DNA from: Mayfieldus profundus
Lineage (GTDB): Bacteria; Actinomycetota; Thermoleophilia; Solirubrobacterales; 70-9
Reading direction: 5' to 3'
Assembly: GCA_038040325.1 (NCBI GenBank)
Contig: JBBPIM010000002.1
Location: forward strand, 1-64,000
DNA length: 64,000 bases
In this document: positions 8,103 to 16,365 of the stretch, in pieces
How the letters are laid out: each line of letters begins with the position of its first letter
How positions within the stretch are numbered: position 1 is the first letter of the stretch
The notes under the pieces: generated by a model
What the model saw: the letters and a program-made list of their open reading frames with translations, nothing else
The model's database searches: none
Told to the model about the DNA's origin: nothing
Made by a program: the position numbers and the translations under genes

Positions 8103-8126
8103 GAAAGCCCGCGGTAGCGGGCTTTC
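8103..8126 (-). terminator. Terminator of tRNA-fMet
   Basis: The perfect 10-bp stem GAAAGCCCGC/GCGGGCTTTC with loop GGTA lies 6 nt beyond the tRNA 3' end. Read on the minus strand it is followed by TTTATTGG, a reasonable intrinsic terminator tail. Confidence 0.85.
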
Positions 8127-8132
8127 CTCGCA

Positions 8133-8206
<74 letters not shown>

Positions 8207-8217
8207 TCGTTGGGAAA

Positions 8218-8245
8218 ATGCTAGCAGCGCTGCGCTGATCGACAA
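8218..8245 (-). promoter_or_regulatory. Promoter of tRNA-fMet
   Basis: On the minus strand TTGTCG (8245-8240) and TAGCAT (8223-8218) are spaced by 16 nt, and the tRNA starts 11 nt after the -10 box. This fits a housekeeping sigma-70 promoter. Confidence 0.65.
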
Positions 8246-8301
8246 GGGCACGCCGGTGCGCGGCAATCGCCGGCCCGCAAAGGCCGTAGAGTGCCGCGGT
8301 C

Positions 8302-9264
8302 ATGCCCGGGGCGAGACCAGCAGAAAGCCGTCCGGAGTCCGCTCCCGCGCGGGCTGCCGTGATCGACATCGGCACCAATTCGACCCGGTTGCTGGTCGCC
8401 GACGTCAGCGGCCGCAGCGTCGCCGAGATCGAGCGACACAATCGCGTCACCCGCCTCGGGCGCGGAGTGGACCTCTCCGGCCAGCTCGCGACGGAGGCGA
8501 TCGAGGCGGTCTGCGAGGTGGTGGGGGAATACGTCGGCATCTATCGGGAGCTTGACGCGGAGACCGTGACCGCGATCGCCACCAGCGCCGTGCGAGACGC
8601 TTCCAACGGCGACGCCTTCATCGCCGAGCTACGCGAGCGCTTCGCGCTGAACGCCCGAGTGCTCGGCGGCGGGGAGGAGGCGCGGTTGACCTATCTCGGG
8701 GCCACCGCCGAGAGCCCGCCCTCAGTCCCGACGCTGGTAATCGACATCGGCGGCGGCTCGACCGAGCTGATCGCCGGCAGCGGTGACGAGGTGACCTTCC
8801 ACACGTCGATCCAGGCCGGGGTGGTCCGCCATACCGAGCGCCACATCTCCTCCGACCCGCCCACGGCGTCGGAGCTGGAGGAGCTCGCGTCCGACGTCTG
8901 GGGGCTGCTCAACGATGCGTTGTCATCCCACCCCGAGGCTCACGCCGAGCTCGGCATCGCCGTCGCCGGCACTCCGACCTCGCTGGCGGCAATCGACCAG
9001 CAGCTCGATCCCTACGACCCCGAGCGGGTGCACGGCTACCGGCTCTCGCTCGAGTCGATCCAGCGAATGCTCTCGCGGCTTGCCTCGATGCCTCTGGCGG
9101 AGCGGCTCCAGGTGCCCGGCCTGCATCCCGACCGGGCCCCGACGATCGTGGCCGGAGTGGTGATCCTGATCGAGGCGATGCGCTGCTTCGCACTCGACGA
9201 GATCGAGGTCTCGGAGCACGACATCCTCTACGGCGCGGCGATCAGCACTAGTCAAAACCGCTGA
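8302..9264 (+). CDS. ppx: Exopolyphosphatase / Ppx-GppA family phosphatase
   Basis: The 320-residue protein belongs to the ASKHA superfamily. The first phosphate-binding loop is VIDIGTNSTRLLV (about 20-32) and the second is VIDIGGGSTELI. The catalytic Glu of the family lies in the DAETVTAIATSAVRDASNG region. It hydrolyses inorganic polyphosphate, or the 5'-phosphate of pppGpp, in the cytoplasm. Its length matches the short actinobacterial Ppx type, which lacks the HD domain of E. coli Ppx. The first 17 residues are Pro/Ala/Arg-rich and poorly conserved, so a slightly later start is possible. It is transcribed away from tRNA-fMet, with which it shares an upstream region of about 95 bp. Confidence 0.92.
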   Translation: MPGARPAESRPESAPARAAVIDIGTNSTRLLVADVSGRSVAEIERHNRVTRLGRGVDLSGQLATEAIEAVCEVVGEYVGIYRELDAETVTAIATSAVRDASNGDAFIAELRERFALNARVLGGGEEARLTYLGATAESPPSVPTLVIDIGGGSTELIAGSGDEVTFHTSIQAGVVRHTERHISSDPPTASELEELASDVWGLLNDALSSHPEAHAELGIAVAGTPTSLAAIDQQLDPYDPERVHGYRLSLESIQRMLSRLASMPLAERLQVPGLHPDRAPTIVAGVVILIEAMRCFALDEIEVSEHDILYGAAISTSQNR

Positions 9265-9267
9265 GGC

Positions 9268-9283
9268 CTGGCCATTTGGCCAG
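9268..9283 (+). terminator. Hairpin directly after ppx
   Basis: CTGGCC-ATTT-GGCCAG is a perfect 6-bp stem starting 3 nt after the ppx stop and followed by TTACG. It is weak as an intrinsic terminator because it lacks a long T-run. Confidence 0.45.
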
Positions 9284-9629
9284 TTACGCCTGGAATTCCC
9301 ATTAGTTGGTAGGGGGTTGCTCCCGATTATTCGGTAAAGCAGCGGATCCTGCCCTGTCCTGCCCTGGACAGCTTTCGAGGCCGGGCGTAGGGTCCAAGTA
9401 ACGGTAAGGAGACGGGCGGGACGCCCGGCTCTGACCCGGTTAGACAGGGTTCAGGCGATTGCCGCATCATGGCGCCTCCCGCCGCCTGAACCCACCGAAT
9501 ACCCCAATCGGTCCCTGAAGACGTACCCCTGCCCGTCCTGAGGGACCAAGCTTGGACCGGCTGTCATTCGTGGCAGCCGGTTCTTGCGTTGCGGGCCGAC
9601 GTGGATGGGTCGCAGATAGGCTTGCGGCG
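9284..9629. other. Highly structured intergenic region, candidate non-coding RNA or leader
   Basis: Four perfect inverted repeats follow one another without overlap. They are CGGGCG/CGCCCG (9413-9427); GGGTTCAGGCG/CGCCTGAACCC (9447-9457 with 9483-9493); GGTCCCT/AGGGACC (9510-9516 with 9541-9547); and ACCGGCTG/CAGCCGGT (9556-9563 with 9574-9581). No open frame here looks real. The last hairpin ends about 50 nt before the SDR start, so this could be the 5' leader of that gene or a separate small RNA. I could not match it to a known riboswitch class. Confidence 0.45.
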
Positions 9630-10484
9630 ATGGCCGAACCCGATCGCGGCGCGGTTCTCGTCACCGGCAGCTCGACCGGCATCGGCAGGGCGTCCGCGCT
9701 GCGGCTCGACCGAGCCGGCTTCCAGGTCTTCGCGGGGGTTCGCAAGCGCGGCGACGCCGAGTCCCTGGCCGAAGAGGGAAGCGACCGGCTCGAACCGGTG
9801 ATCCTCGACGTCACCGACGAAGGCACGATCGAGGTCACCGCCGAGCGCATCGAGCAGGTCACCGGCGGTCGGCTGGCGGGCCTGGTCAACAACGCCGGCG
9901 TCGTGATCGCCGCGCCGATCGAGACTCTCGATCTCGACGAGCTGCGCCGCCAGCTCGAGGTCAACGTCACCGGCCAGGTCGCGGTTACCCAGGCGTTGCT
10001 GCCCCAGATTCGCGCCGCGAAGGGACGAATCGTGCTGATCGCCTCGATCGGCGGGCGAATGGCCCTCCCCTATCTCTCGCCCTACCACGCCTCCAAGTTT
10101 GCGCTCGAGGCGGTGGGCGACTCGCTGCGGATGGAGATGCGGCCTTTCGGGGTCGAGGTCTCGATCGTCGAGCCCGGCTCGATCGCGACGCCGTTCTGGG
10201 GCAAGGGAAACGAGCAGGTCGACGGCGTGCTGGAGTCGATGACCCCCGAGCAGCGCGAGATCTACACAGATGCCGTAACCGCTGCATTGGAGGCTTCGCG
10301 AAAGGCCGAGCAGCGCGGCATCTCCCCAGACAAAGTCGCAAAGGCGGTCGAGCGCGCGCTCACCGCGTCGCGGCCGAAGACCCGATATCTGGTCGGGGTC
10401 GACGCCCGCGCCCAGGCGGTCCTGCGCAAATACTTGCCGGACAGGTTGCTTGACCGGGCAGTGGCCAGCCAGATGAAGAGCTGA
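9630..10484 (+). CDS. Short-chain dehydrogenase/reductase (classical SDR)
   Basis: This 284-residue NAD(P)-dependent oxidoreductase has the Rossmann motif TGSSTGIG (12-19), NNAG (87-90), catalytic Ser139 and the YxxxK pair Tyr152/Lys156. The PG motif and substrate loop (IVEPGSIATPFWGKG) follow. The Arg at the end of strand 2 (GVRKRGD) favours NADP(H). The substrate cannot be read from sequence. ATG 9630 places the first strand correctly; the open frame extends 26 codons further upstream without conservation and would include the last hairpin of the structured leader. Confidence 0.9.
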   Translation: MAEPDRGAVLVTGSSTGIGRASALRLDRAGFQVFAGVRKRGDAESLAEEGSDRLEPVILDVTDEGTIEVTAERIEQVTGGRLAGLVNNAGVVIAAPIETLDLDELRRQLEVNVTGQVAVTQALLPQIRAAKGRIVLIASIGGRMALPYLSPYHASKFALEAVGDSLRMEMRPFGVEVSIVEPGSIATPFWGKGNEQVDGVLESMTPEQREIYTDAVTAALEASRKAEQRGISPDKVAKAVERALTASRPKTRYLVGVDARAQAVLRKYLPDRLLDRAVASQMKS

Positions 10485-10488
10485 GCAG

Positions 10489-12138
10489 CTAGGCCAGGTT
10501 GGCCTTGCGTGGGTAGGCGACCTCGGGGTCGGTCAGCACGTTGACCAGCGAGGGCCTCCCCGAGGAGAACGCCTTCTCGAGGGCGGGCTTCAGCTCCGCC
10601 GGCTCCCGAACCAGGTAACCGTCGCAGCCCAGCGCCTCGACCATCTGCTCGTAAGGGGTCTCCGGCTGCAGCTCAGCCGCCATCGAGTACTGGTAGAGGA
10701 ACTTCATCGGGTGGTGCTCGAGCGCCCAGATGCCGTTGTTGCCCATCACCCCGACCACCCCGAGCCCGTGGCGGGCCATCGTGTCGAACTCGATCCCGGA
10801 GAAGCCGAAGGCGCCGTCGCCCAGCAGCAGGCAGACCTGCCGGTCGGGGAAGGCGGACTTGGCGCCGATTGCCTGGCCTGGGCCGGCGCCCAGGCAGCCG
10901 AACGGGCCTGGATCCATCCAGCAGCCCGGCTCGTAGGTGTCGATTAGCCGCCCCGCGTAGGAGACGAAGTCGCCGCCGTCGCCGATAACGATCGCGTCGC
11001 GGTCCAGCACCTCGCGCAGGTCGCGGTAGACCCTTACGGGGTGCAGCGGCGCCCGCTCGTCGTCGAGCTCGGGCTGCTCTGCGGCGCGCTTTTCCTGCTC
11101 GGCGCCCCGCAGCTCCTCGACCCAGGCGCTGGTCCGCGCGGGATCGCCTGCGGCGGCCTCGCGGATCGCCGCCAGCGTCGCCGCAATGTCACCGACCAGG
11201 TCCACATCGGGCAAGCGGTTGGCGGTGAGGGCGTTCGGCGCGTAGTCGAGCCGCACGATCTTCGTCTCCTCGCCGAAGCTGCCGCCGAAGCCGAGCCGGA
11301 AGTCCATCGGGACGCCAATCACCAGCGCGACGTCGGCGCCCTTCAGCCCGGTGCCGCGGGCGCGGCTGAAGGCGAGCTCGTGGTCGGCGGGCAGGCAACC
11401 CCTTCCCATGCCGTTGAGAAAGACAGGAATACCGAACGCTTCGGCAAGAGCTCGCAGCTCGTCCTCGCCGCGCGCCCAGTACAGGCCGGTGCCGGCCATG
11501 ATCACCGGCCGCTCGGCTTCGCCGAGCAGCTTCGCGGCCTCCTCTGCACCGGCGGCCGGCTCGGCGTTCGGGCGCTGCGGCGCGTCGGGGACCTCCGCCT
11601 CGGCCTCCATGAAGACCACGTCGAGCGGATAGTCGACGAAGGTCGGCCCGCTGGGCAGATCCAGCGCCGTGTCGAGCGCCGCCGCGGTCAGCTCCGGGAT
11701 CCGGGCGGTCTCCTTCACCGTCTCCGCGCTCTTTACCAGCGGCGAGACGAACGGCAGGTGGTCGATCTCCTGCAGCGACCCCGAACCCCAGCGCATCTCC
11801 GGCGCGCGCCCGCCGAGAACGCAGAGCGGCGAGCCGTTGGCGCGCGCACCGGCGATCGCGCTGATCCCGTTGGTCACTCCCGGGCCGGCGGTCAGCGCGC
11901 AGACGCCGACCCTGCGGGTCGCCTTGGCGAACCCCTCGGCCGCGAATGCGGCCGACTGCTCGTGGCGCACGTCGACGACCTCGATCCCTTCCTTCTTGCA
12001 GCCGTCATAGATCGAGAACAGGTGCCCGCCGGAGAGGCTGAACAGGTGGCTGGTGCTGCGCGACTTCAGTGTGCGGGCGACGAGCTGCCCGCCGTGAACC
12101 GCCGCCTCCTGCGCGGTCTCTTGCTCCGCAGTAGCCAC
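10489..12138 (-). CDS. Thiamine diphosphate-dependent enzyme, acetolactate-synthase / oxalyl-CoA decarboxylase-like
   Basis: The 549-residue protein has the three-domain ThDP fold. The N-terminal Pyr domain carries the activating Glu60 (VRHEQSAAF) and ALTAGPGVTNG. A central domain follows (about 190-330). The C-terminal PP domain has the ThDP/Mg motif beginning GDGAFGFSG and ending with GNN (440 to 468). The SGG near residue 37 and the IWALEHHP loop resemble oxalyl-CoA decarboxylase / 2-hydroxyacyl-CoA lyase more than biosynthetic IlvB. No small regulatory subunit gene is nearby, which argues against a role in branched-chain synthesis. The start is GTG 12138. It is convergent with the SDR gene, 4 bp apart. 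Confidence 0.85.
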   Translation of the reverse strand: MATAEQETAQEAAVHGGQLVARTLKSRSTSHLFSLSGGHLFSIYDGCKKEGIEVVDVRHEQSAAFAAEGFAKATRRVGVCALTAGPGVTNGISAIAGARANGSPLCVLGGRAPEMRWGSGSLQEIDHLPFVSPLVKSAETVKETARIPELTAAALDTALDLPSGPTFVDYPLDVVFMEAEAEVPDAPQRPNAEPAAGAEEAAKLLGEAERPVIMAGTGLYWARGEDELRALAEAFGIPVFLNGMGRGCLPADHELAFSRARGTGLKGADVALVIGVPMDFRLGFGGSFGEETKIVRLDYAPNALTANRLPDVDLVGDIAATLAAIREAAAGDPARTSAWVEELRGAEQEKRAAEQPELDDERAPLHPVRVYRDLREVLDRDAIVIGDGGDFVSYAGRLIDTYEPGCWMDPGPFGCLGAGPGQAIGAKSAFPDRQVCLLLGDGAFGFSGIEFDTMARHGLGVVGVMGNNGIWALEHHPMKFLYQYSMAAELQPETPYEQMVEALGCDGYLVREPAELKPALEKAFSSGRPSLVNVLTDPEVAYPRKANLA

Positions 12139-12171
12139 CTGCGGCAGCCTAGTACCCCCGCCCCGCTGCCG

Positions 12172-12825
12172 TCAGGGTCGCGCCGGCGCCCGGCGCGTCT
12201 CGGTCCAGAAGCTGGTTCGCATGCGCGCTCCCGGCCAGTTCAGCTCGATGTGCACGTGGTCCATGTGGGCCTCGGTGCGGTTGAGGTGCTTGCGGCGCTT
12301 GCCCTGCCGGTTGAAGCAGTAGCTGTACTTGTCGAGCGAGTCACCGTAGCCGAACCACTGGCGGCAATTGAAGATGATCCCCTGCACGCCCATGCGGCGG
12401 GCGAGCGCCGCCTCGTTGCCGTCGCGGTCGGCCGCAATCAGCATCTCGATCAGGTTCATGGCGGACCGCTTGTCCGCCGGGACCCCCGCGTCGAGGTGCC
12501 AGTCGAGCGCGCGCCCCTCCGAGTGAACGCTGGCGCTTCCCTTGCCCCACTTCTCGCAGCGATAAATGCCCCAGGAGACGCCCCGGAAGTTGCTCCCGAC
12601 CCAGTCCTCCAACGCCCGGGTCCCTCGCTGCGCCCTGCCGAGACACTTGCTGGCGGAGTCGTAGCTCAGCTCCTCGATGGGCTGGCTGAGCAGCGCCGAT
12701 GCATTGGCGGGGTTGCGAGCCAGGTCGGCCGAGGCGGCGGTCGGAGCCAGCGCGGCAAGCGCCAGCAGGCAGGCGGCCGCCAGCTTGGAGATCCCCCCGC
12801 GACGATTTCGAGTACCCCGGCTCAT
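12172..12825 (-). CDS. Secreted protein with M15-peptidase-like (ARB_07466-type) C-terminal domain
   Basis: The 217-residue product has a signal peptide (KLAAACLLALAALAPTAASA, about 14-33). Its main domain has SVHSEGRALDWHLD followed by AHMDHVHIELNW. This His/Asp...H-x-DHVHI pattern is the zinc-binding arrangement of LAS/M15-type peptidases and of the ARB_07466-like domain. Four Cys residues may form disulfides. The likely role is cell-wall peptide cleavage or binding outside the membrane, but this is inferred. The ATG at 12825 directly precedes a basic n-region (SRGTRNRRGG). Confidence 0.75.
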   Translation of the reverse strand: MSRGTRNRRGGISKLAAACLLALAALAPTAASADLARNPANASALLSQPIEELSYDSASKCLGRAQRGTRALEDWVGSNFRGVSWGIYRCEKWGKGSASVHSEGRALDWHLDAGVPADKRSAMNLIEMLIAADRDGNEAALARRMGVQGIIFNCRQWFGYGDSLDKYSYCFNRQGKRRKHLNRTEAHMDHVHIELNWPGARMRTSFWTETRRAPARP

Positions 12826-12917
12826 CGCAGTGATTCAGTTGTCGGACCGGCGCACGCCGGCCTAAAGGGGGCACCGGACAGCCGTCCAGCGCTGGGCGGG
12901 CTGGGAGGCGGCTGGGA

Positions 12918-14501
12918 CTACTCGGCAGCCGGGACCGACTCCGCCGGCAGCGACTGCTCGACGGTCTGCACCACCGGGGCGAACAGCTCGACCGGCTCTT
13001 CCTTGCCGCGCAGCAGCTGCGGCCCGCAGGGCTTGACCTCGATGGTCTCGCTGAGCTCATCGCGGGTGGTGACGGTGATCAGCACCTCCTCGTCGAGTTG
13101 GCGCGTCGCCGACTCGACCCGCGCGGCGACATTGACTGCGTCGCCGATCACGCTGAAGTTGAGCCGGCCGCCGCCGCCGATCGATCCCGCGACCACGGGC
13201 CCCGAGTTGATCCCGACGCCGACCTCCAGCAGCTCGCCCTCTCCGTGGTTGACGCACTGCACGATCTCGACCCCGGCTCCAACCGCGCGATCGGCGTGGT
13301 CGCGGAAAGGCTCGGGCGCACCGAAGACCGCGAGCAGCCCGTCGCCGACGAACTTGTCCACGTGGCCGCCGTGGCGGCCGATCACCGGCACTACCGTCTC
13401 GAAGAGGCGGTTGAGCGCGGCCACCACCTCCTTCGCGTCGGCATCCGACGCGAAGCCGGTGAAGTCGCGCACGTCGCAGAACAGCAGCGAGACCTCGACC
13501 TCGAAGCCCTCCGGGGCGAACTGCTCGCTGAGGATGTACTCGGCGACCTCCTTGTCGAGGTAGGTGCCGAATGCCTCGCGGATCCGCTCCCTCTCCGCCA
13601 GCCCGGCAACCATCTGGTTGAAGGCCGCCGACAGCTCCCCCAGCTCGTCGGCGGTGGTCACCGGCGCCGCGTGATCGAAGTCGCCGCGGCGGACGGCGTC
13701 GATGCCGTGGCCGAGGTCATTGATCGGGCGCAGGATCGAGCGGGCGAGCAGGACCGACAGCTCCAACGAGATCGCCAAGGCGACCGCGGTGGCGATCAGC
13801 ACGTCGATCCCCAGCGCGGCGCCGCCACCGCCGCTGCCCTCCGACAGCGCCGCCGCGGTGAGCCCGGTGATGACGTTGATCATCGGCAGCGCCGCCATCA
13901 GCTTGAAGCGCAGCGGGATCGCCTTCTGGCCGGTGGACAGCCGCGGCGGCAGCACGCGGTTGATGTCCACGACGATCGGCCGCATCCCGCCCTCGACCGC
14001 GAAGTAGTGGAGGATCCCCGAGTAGCCGACCGAGACCAGCGAGCCGCCGAGGATCGGGAAGAAGGCCCAGGGGCTGAGGTCGAGGACGAAGGGCGCAATC
14101 AGCGAGCCCGGGACCGCGACGCCGAAGATCGGCAGCTTCATGTCGCGTCGGATCAGCTCCAGCGGCATGCCGATCGCGGTTCCCCAGGCCTTCGTGGCGA
14201 GGGCGGGGTCCTGGCGGTCGCTGGCGATCCACGCCGACACCGGCTTCAGGTAGCCGATGCAGCGATAGAGCGCGATCGCGATCGTCGCACCGGTGAGCGC
14301 CAGCGCGATCGCCAGCATCAGCAGGAAGTCGTCCTTGGGCGCGTCGTAGTAGAACGCGAACAGCCCGAGCGTTCCGAGGGTGATCAGCCAGGAGCTCTGC
14401 AGCTCGAAGCTGATGAAGGCGGCGGGATACCAGCGGCCGAGGCGGCGGTAGAACCAGGTGAACACCCGCTGTGGGAGATCCAGGCCCGCCCGCGCGTCCA
14501 T
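12918..14501 (-). CDS. Membrane class III adenylate/guanylate cyclase with HAMP domain
   Basis: The 527-residue protein has about six transmembrane helices (about 30-245), a HAMP linker (RSILRPINDLGHGIDAVRRG) and a class III cyclase domain (about 330-500). The catalytic set is complete: metal Asp in LLFCDVRDFTGF, HVDKFVGDG with the purine-selecting Lys and second Asp, and FSVIGDAVNVAARVE with the transition-state Asn and Arg. The Lys/Asp pair favours ATP, making cAMP. The CBS/cNMP-barrel protein at 4.0 kb and any Crp-like protein elsewhere are possible receivers, but this is inference. No partner is co-transcribed with it. Confidence 0.92.
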   Translation of the reverse strand: MDARAGLDLPQRVFTWFYRRLGRWYPAAFISFELQSSWLITLGTLGLFAFYYDAPKDDFLLMLAIALALTGATIAIALYRCIGYLKPVSAWIASDRQDPALATKAWGTAIGMPLELIRRDMKLPIFGVAVPGSLIAPFVLDLSPWAFFPILGGSLVSVGYSGILHYFAVEGGMRPIVVDINRVLPPRLSTGQKAIPLRFKLMAALPMINVITGLTAAALSEGSGGGGAALGIDVLIATAVALAISLELSVLLARSILRPINDLGHGIDAVRRGDFDHAAPVTTADELGELSAAFNQMVAGLAERERIREAFGTYLDKEVAEYILSEQFAPEGFEVEVSLLFCDVRDFTGFASDADAKEVVAALNRLFETVVPVIGRHGGHVDKFVGDGLLAVFGAPEPFRDHADRAVGAGVEIVQCVNHGEGELLEVGVGINSGPVVAGSIGGGGRLNFSVIGDAVNVAARVESATRQLDEEVLITVTTRDELSETIEVKPCGPQLLRGKEEPVELFAPVVQTVEQSLPAESVPAAE

Positions 14502-14569
14502 CGCAGGATTGTCCCCGATCGGCCAGCGTCTGGAGCTAGCGGTGTGTGACGGTGCTCACACCGGCAAGG

Positions 14570-15904
14570 TCACTGCTCGCGGGCGAGCAGCGCCGCCTTC
14601 TCGGCGGCGAACTCCTCCTTGGTGAGCACGCCGCGCTCGCGCAGCTCGCCGAGCCGGGCAAGCCGCTCCAGCCTGCGGTCGTCGGGCTCGGGAGGGGGTG
14701 CCGCCGTGGCGCCGTGGCGCAGGCGCAGCTTCGCCACGCTCGAGCGGACCCGCTCCCCCATGTCGTCGTAGGTGGCGTCGGGCGACTCGGCGATAGCGAA
14801 GCGGCGCAGGTACCAGACGCCTACCCCCACCAGCACCACCACGCCGAAGCGGGTCAGCACCATCTGGGTGTTGCCGATCCCCGAAGCGATATAGACGATG
14901 GCGATCGCGGCGAACACGGCCCAGCAAACCACCGGGTAGTCGCGCAGCGCCGGGGTCAGCGCGCGGCGGGTCGCCACCGCGCTGCGGTGGCTGGAAGCGA
15001 GCCAGGCCGCGCCGAGCGTGAGCAAGCCGTAGGTGATCACGGTGACCGCGATGTCGGAGAGCAGCGAGGTTCCGATCGACCAAGCCGCGTCGGCGGCCGG
15101 GCGGGCGCTCTCGGAAGCGAGGTTCTCGGTGACGATGTTTCCGGCAAGCTCGCGCAGCAAGAGGGTGAAGATCCCGGCCAGCAGCAGGCCGCCCCCGGCG
15201 GCAACCAGGGTCAGCCAGCGGTAGCCGCGCGAGAGGTAGAGCGCCAGGCCGAGCAGCACCAGCAGGCCCAGCGTGCTGATGATCGCCAGGCCGTCGATCG
15301 CCCGCGCGACGTCCTGGGCCAGCGAGAGCTCGGATTCCTTGAGGATGCGAAGCTGGCCGACGTCCGCCGGCAGGCGGTCTTTGACCAGGCTTCCGAGCCC
15401 CAGGGTGTCGGCGACCTCCAGGACCAGCGGCCGCAGATCGAGCACCACCTCACCCTGGGGCCCGGTCTGGACGGCCTCGCTCTCGCCGCGAACGATCGCC
15501 ACGAGCTGCCCATGCGCCACCCGGTTCGCGTCCCGCCAGGCCTGCTGGATGCGGTCGGTGGCGAGTGCCTTCTGTGCGCCCTCGATGGCCAATTCGCGCA
15601 GCCCGCTGGCCGCGGGGCCGGCCAAGCCCTGGAAGTCCTTCGGCAGCCGATCCTGCAGCACCCCGGCGACGTCGACGTTGGCGTAGAGCTCGTCGACCGT
15701 GAAGTTGGCGACCGCCTTCTGGATCTCCTCGTCCTCCAGCAGCTTGCTGCTGGTGTCCACCCACTCGTCGCTGTCGAGCAGCTGGCGCTGGATCCAAGTC
15801 GCCTGGATTGCGACGACGGCGAGCAGGGTAAACGCGATAATGAGCGCCCTCACCCAGCCCCGGTGAGGGCGACCTGCGGTCTGAGCTGGGCTCACAGGCC
15901 CCAC
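14570..15904 (-). CDS. Multi-pass membrane protein with C-terminal SHOCT domain
   Basis: The 444-residue protein starts with a transmembrane helix (ALIIAFTLLAVVAIQATWI). A large extracytoplasmic region of about 165 residues, rich in helix-formers, follows; then come four or more helices (about 200-390) and a cytoplasmic tail ending in the SHOCT motif LGELRERGVLTKEEFAAEKA. SHOCT is a short oligomerisation/lipid-proximal domain seen at the ends of unrelated proteins. The N-terminal half resembles actinobacterial proteins of unknown function. The start is GTG 15904; GTG 15895 is an equal alternative. Confidence 0.7.
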   Translation of the reverse strand: MGPVSPAQTAGRPHRGWVRALIIAFTLLAVVAIQATWIQRQLLDSDEWVDTSSKLLEDEEIQKAVANFTVDELYANVDVAGVLQDRLPKDFQGLAGPAASGLRELAIEGAQKALATDRIQQAWRDANRVAHGQLVAIVRGESEAVQTGPQGEVVLDLRPLVLEVADTLGLGSLVKDRLPADVGQLRILKESELSLAQDVARAIDGLAIISTLGLLVLLGLALYLSRGYRWLTLVAAGGGLLLAGIFTLLLRELAGNIVTENLASESARPAADAAWSIGTSLLSDIAVTVITYGLLTLGAAWLASSHRSAVATRRALTPALRDYPVVCWAVFAAIAIVYIASGIGNTQMVLTRFGVVVLVGVGVWYLRRFAIAESPDATYDDMGERVRSSVAKLRLRHGATAAPPPEPDDRRLERLARLGELRERGVLTKEEFAAEKAALLAREQ

Positions 15905-15974
15905 CTTAAAGCGGCTCGCGCCCTGCGTGGGTTTGCGACCATTCCAGCTTTACTAGTTATTTGGTTAGAGACTG

Positions 15975-16328
15975 ATGATCGGCCCGACAGCGTTTCTGGT
16001 TCGCACGATCGCCGTGTGGGTGGCCACACTGGCGACCGTCACCGCGCTCGTCTACGTGCTCGTCGAAGACTTCGCCTTCGACGAGGGCTGGCCGGGGGCG
16101 CTGAGCCCGCATCTGCGGGGGCCGCCCATCGTCCTGCCCAGCCTGGCGGAGCCCAAGCCGAAGCAGCCGAGCCCACCCTCACAGCGTCCCGCCGGGCGCG
16201 GGCCCACCGGCGCAGAAAACGGCGTCGGCCCCGACATCGCCCAGTTTCTTACTCCGCCCGGCGTCACCCCGACCGAGGCCCAGTACGGAGTCGCCACGCC
16301 CGAGGTCCAGCGGCTGCTGGAGCCGTGA
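15975..16328 (+). CDS. Small single-pass membrane protein of unknown function
   Basis: The 117-residue protein has one N-terminal transmembrane helix (FLVRTIAVWVATLATVTALV, about 7-30). A Pro-rich, probably disordered tail follows. It has no recognised domain. The start is ATG 15975, immediately preceded by TTAGAGACTG. It ends 37 bp before the aldehyde dehydrogenase and reads in the same direction, so the two may be co-transcribed. Confidence 0.6.
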   Translation: MIGPTAFLVRTIAVWVATLATVTALVYVLVEDFAFDEGWPGALSPHLRGPPIVLPSLAEPKPKQPSPPSQRPAGRGPTGAENGVGPDIAQFLTPPGVTPTEAQYGVATPEVQRLLEP

Positions 16329-16365
16329 CGGCCGCTCCTCGCCTGGTCCTGGCTAGGATTGGCGC

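Noticed and set aside
9284..9629. RNase P RNA, SRP RNA, tmRNA or a known riboswitch
   Set aside because: None of their conserved cores (for example the SRP GGAA tetraloop region or the RNase P GAGGAAAGTCC block) is visible on either strand.
10489..12138. Biosynthetic acetolactate synthase large subunit (ilvB)
   Set aside because: There is no ilvN or ilvC neighbour, and the sequence around the active site looks closer to oxalyl-CoA decarboxylase-like enzymes, so no ilvB symbol was given.
11041..13563. 840-codon plus-strand open frame
   Set aside because: It runs antisense to three real minus-strand genes (ThDP enzyme, M15-like protein, cyclase). Its Arg/Gly/Ala/His-rich translation shows no domain; it is a high-GC shadow.
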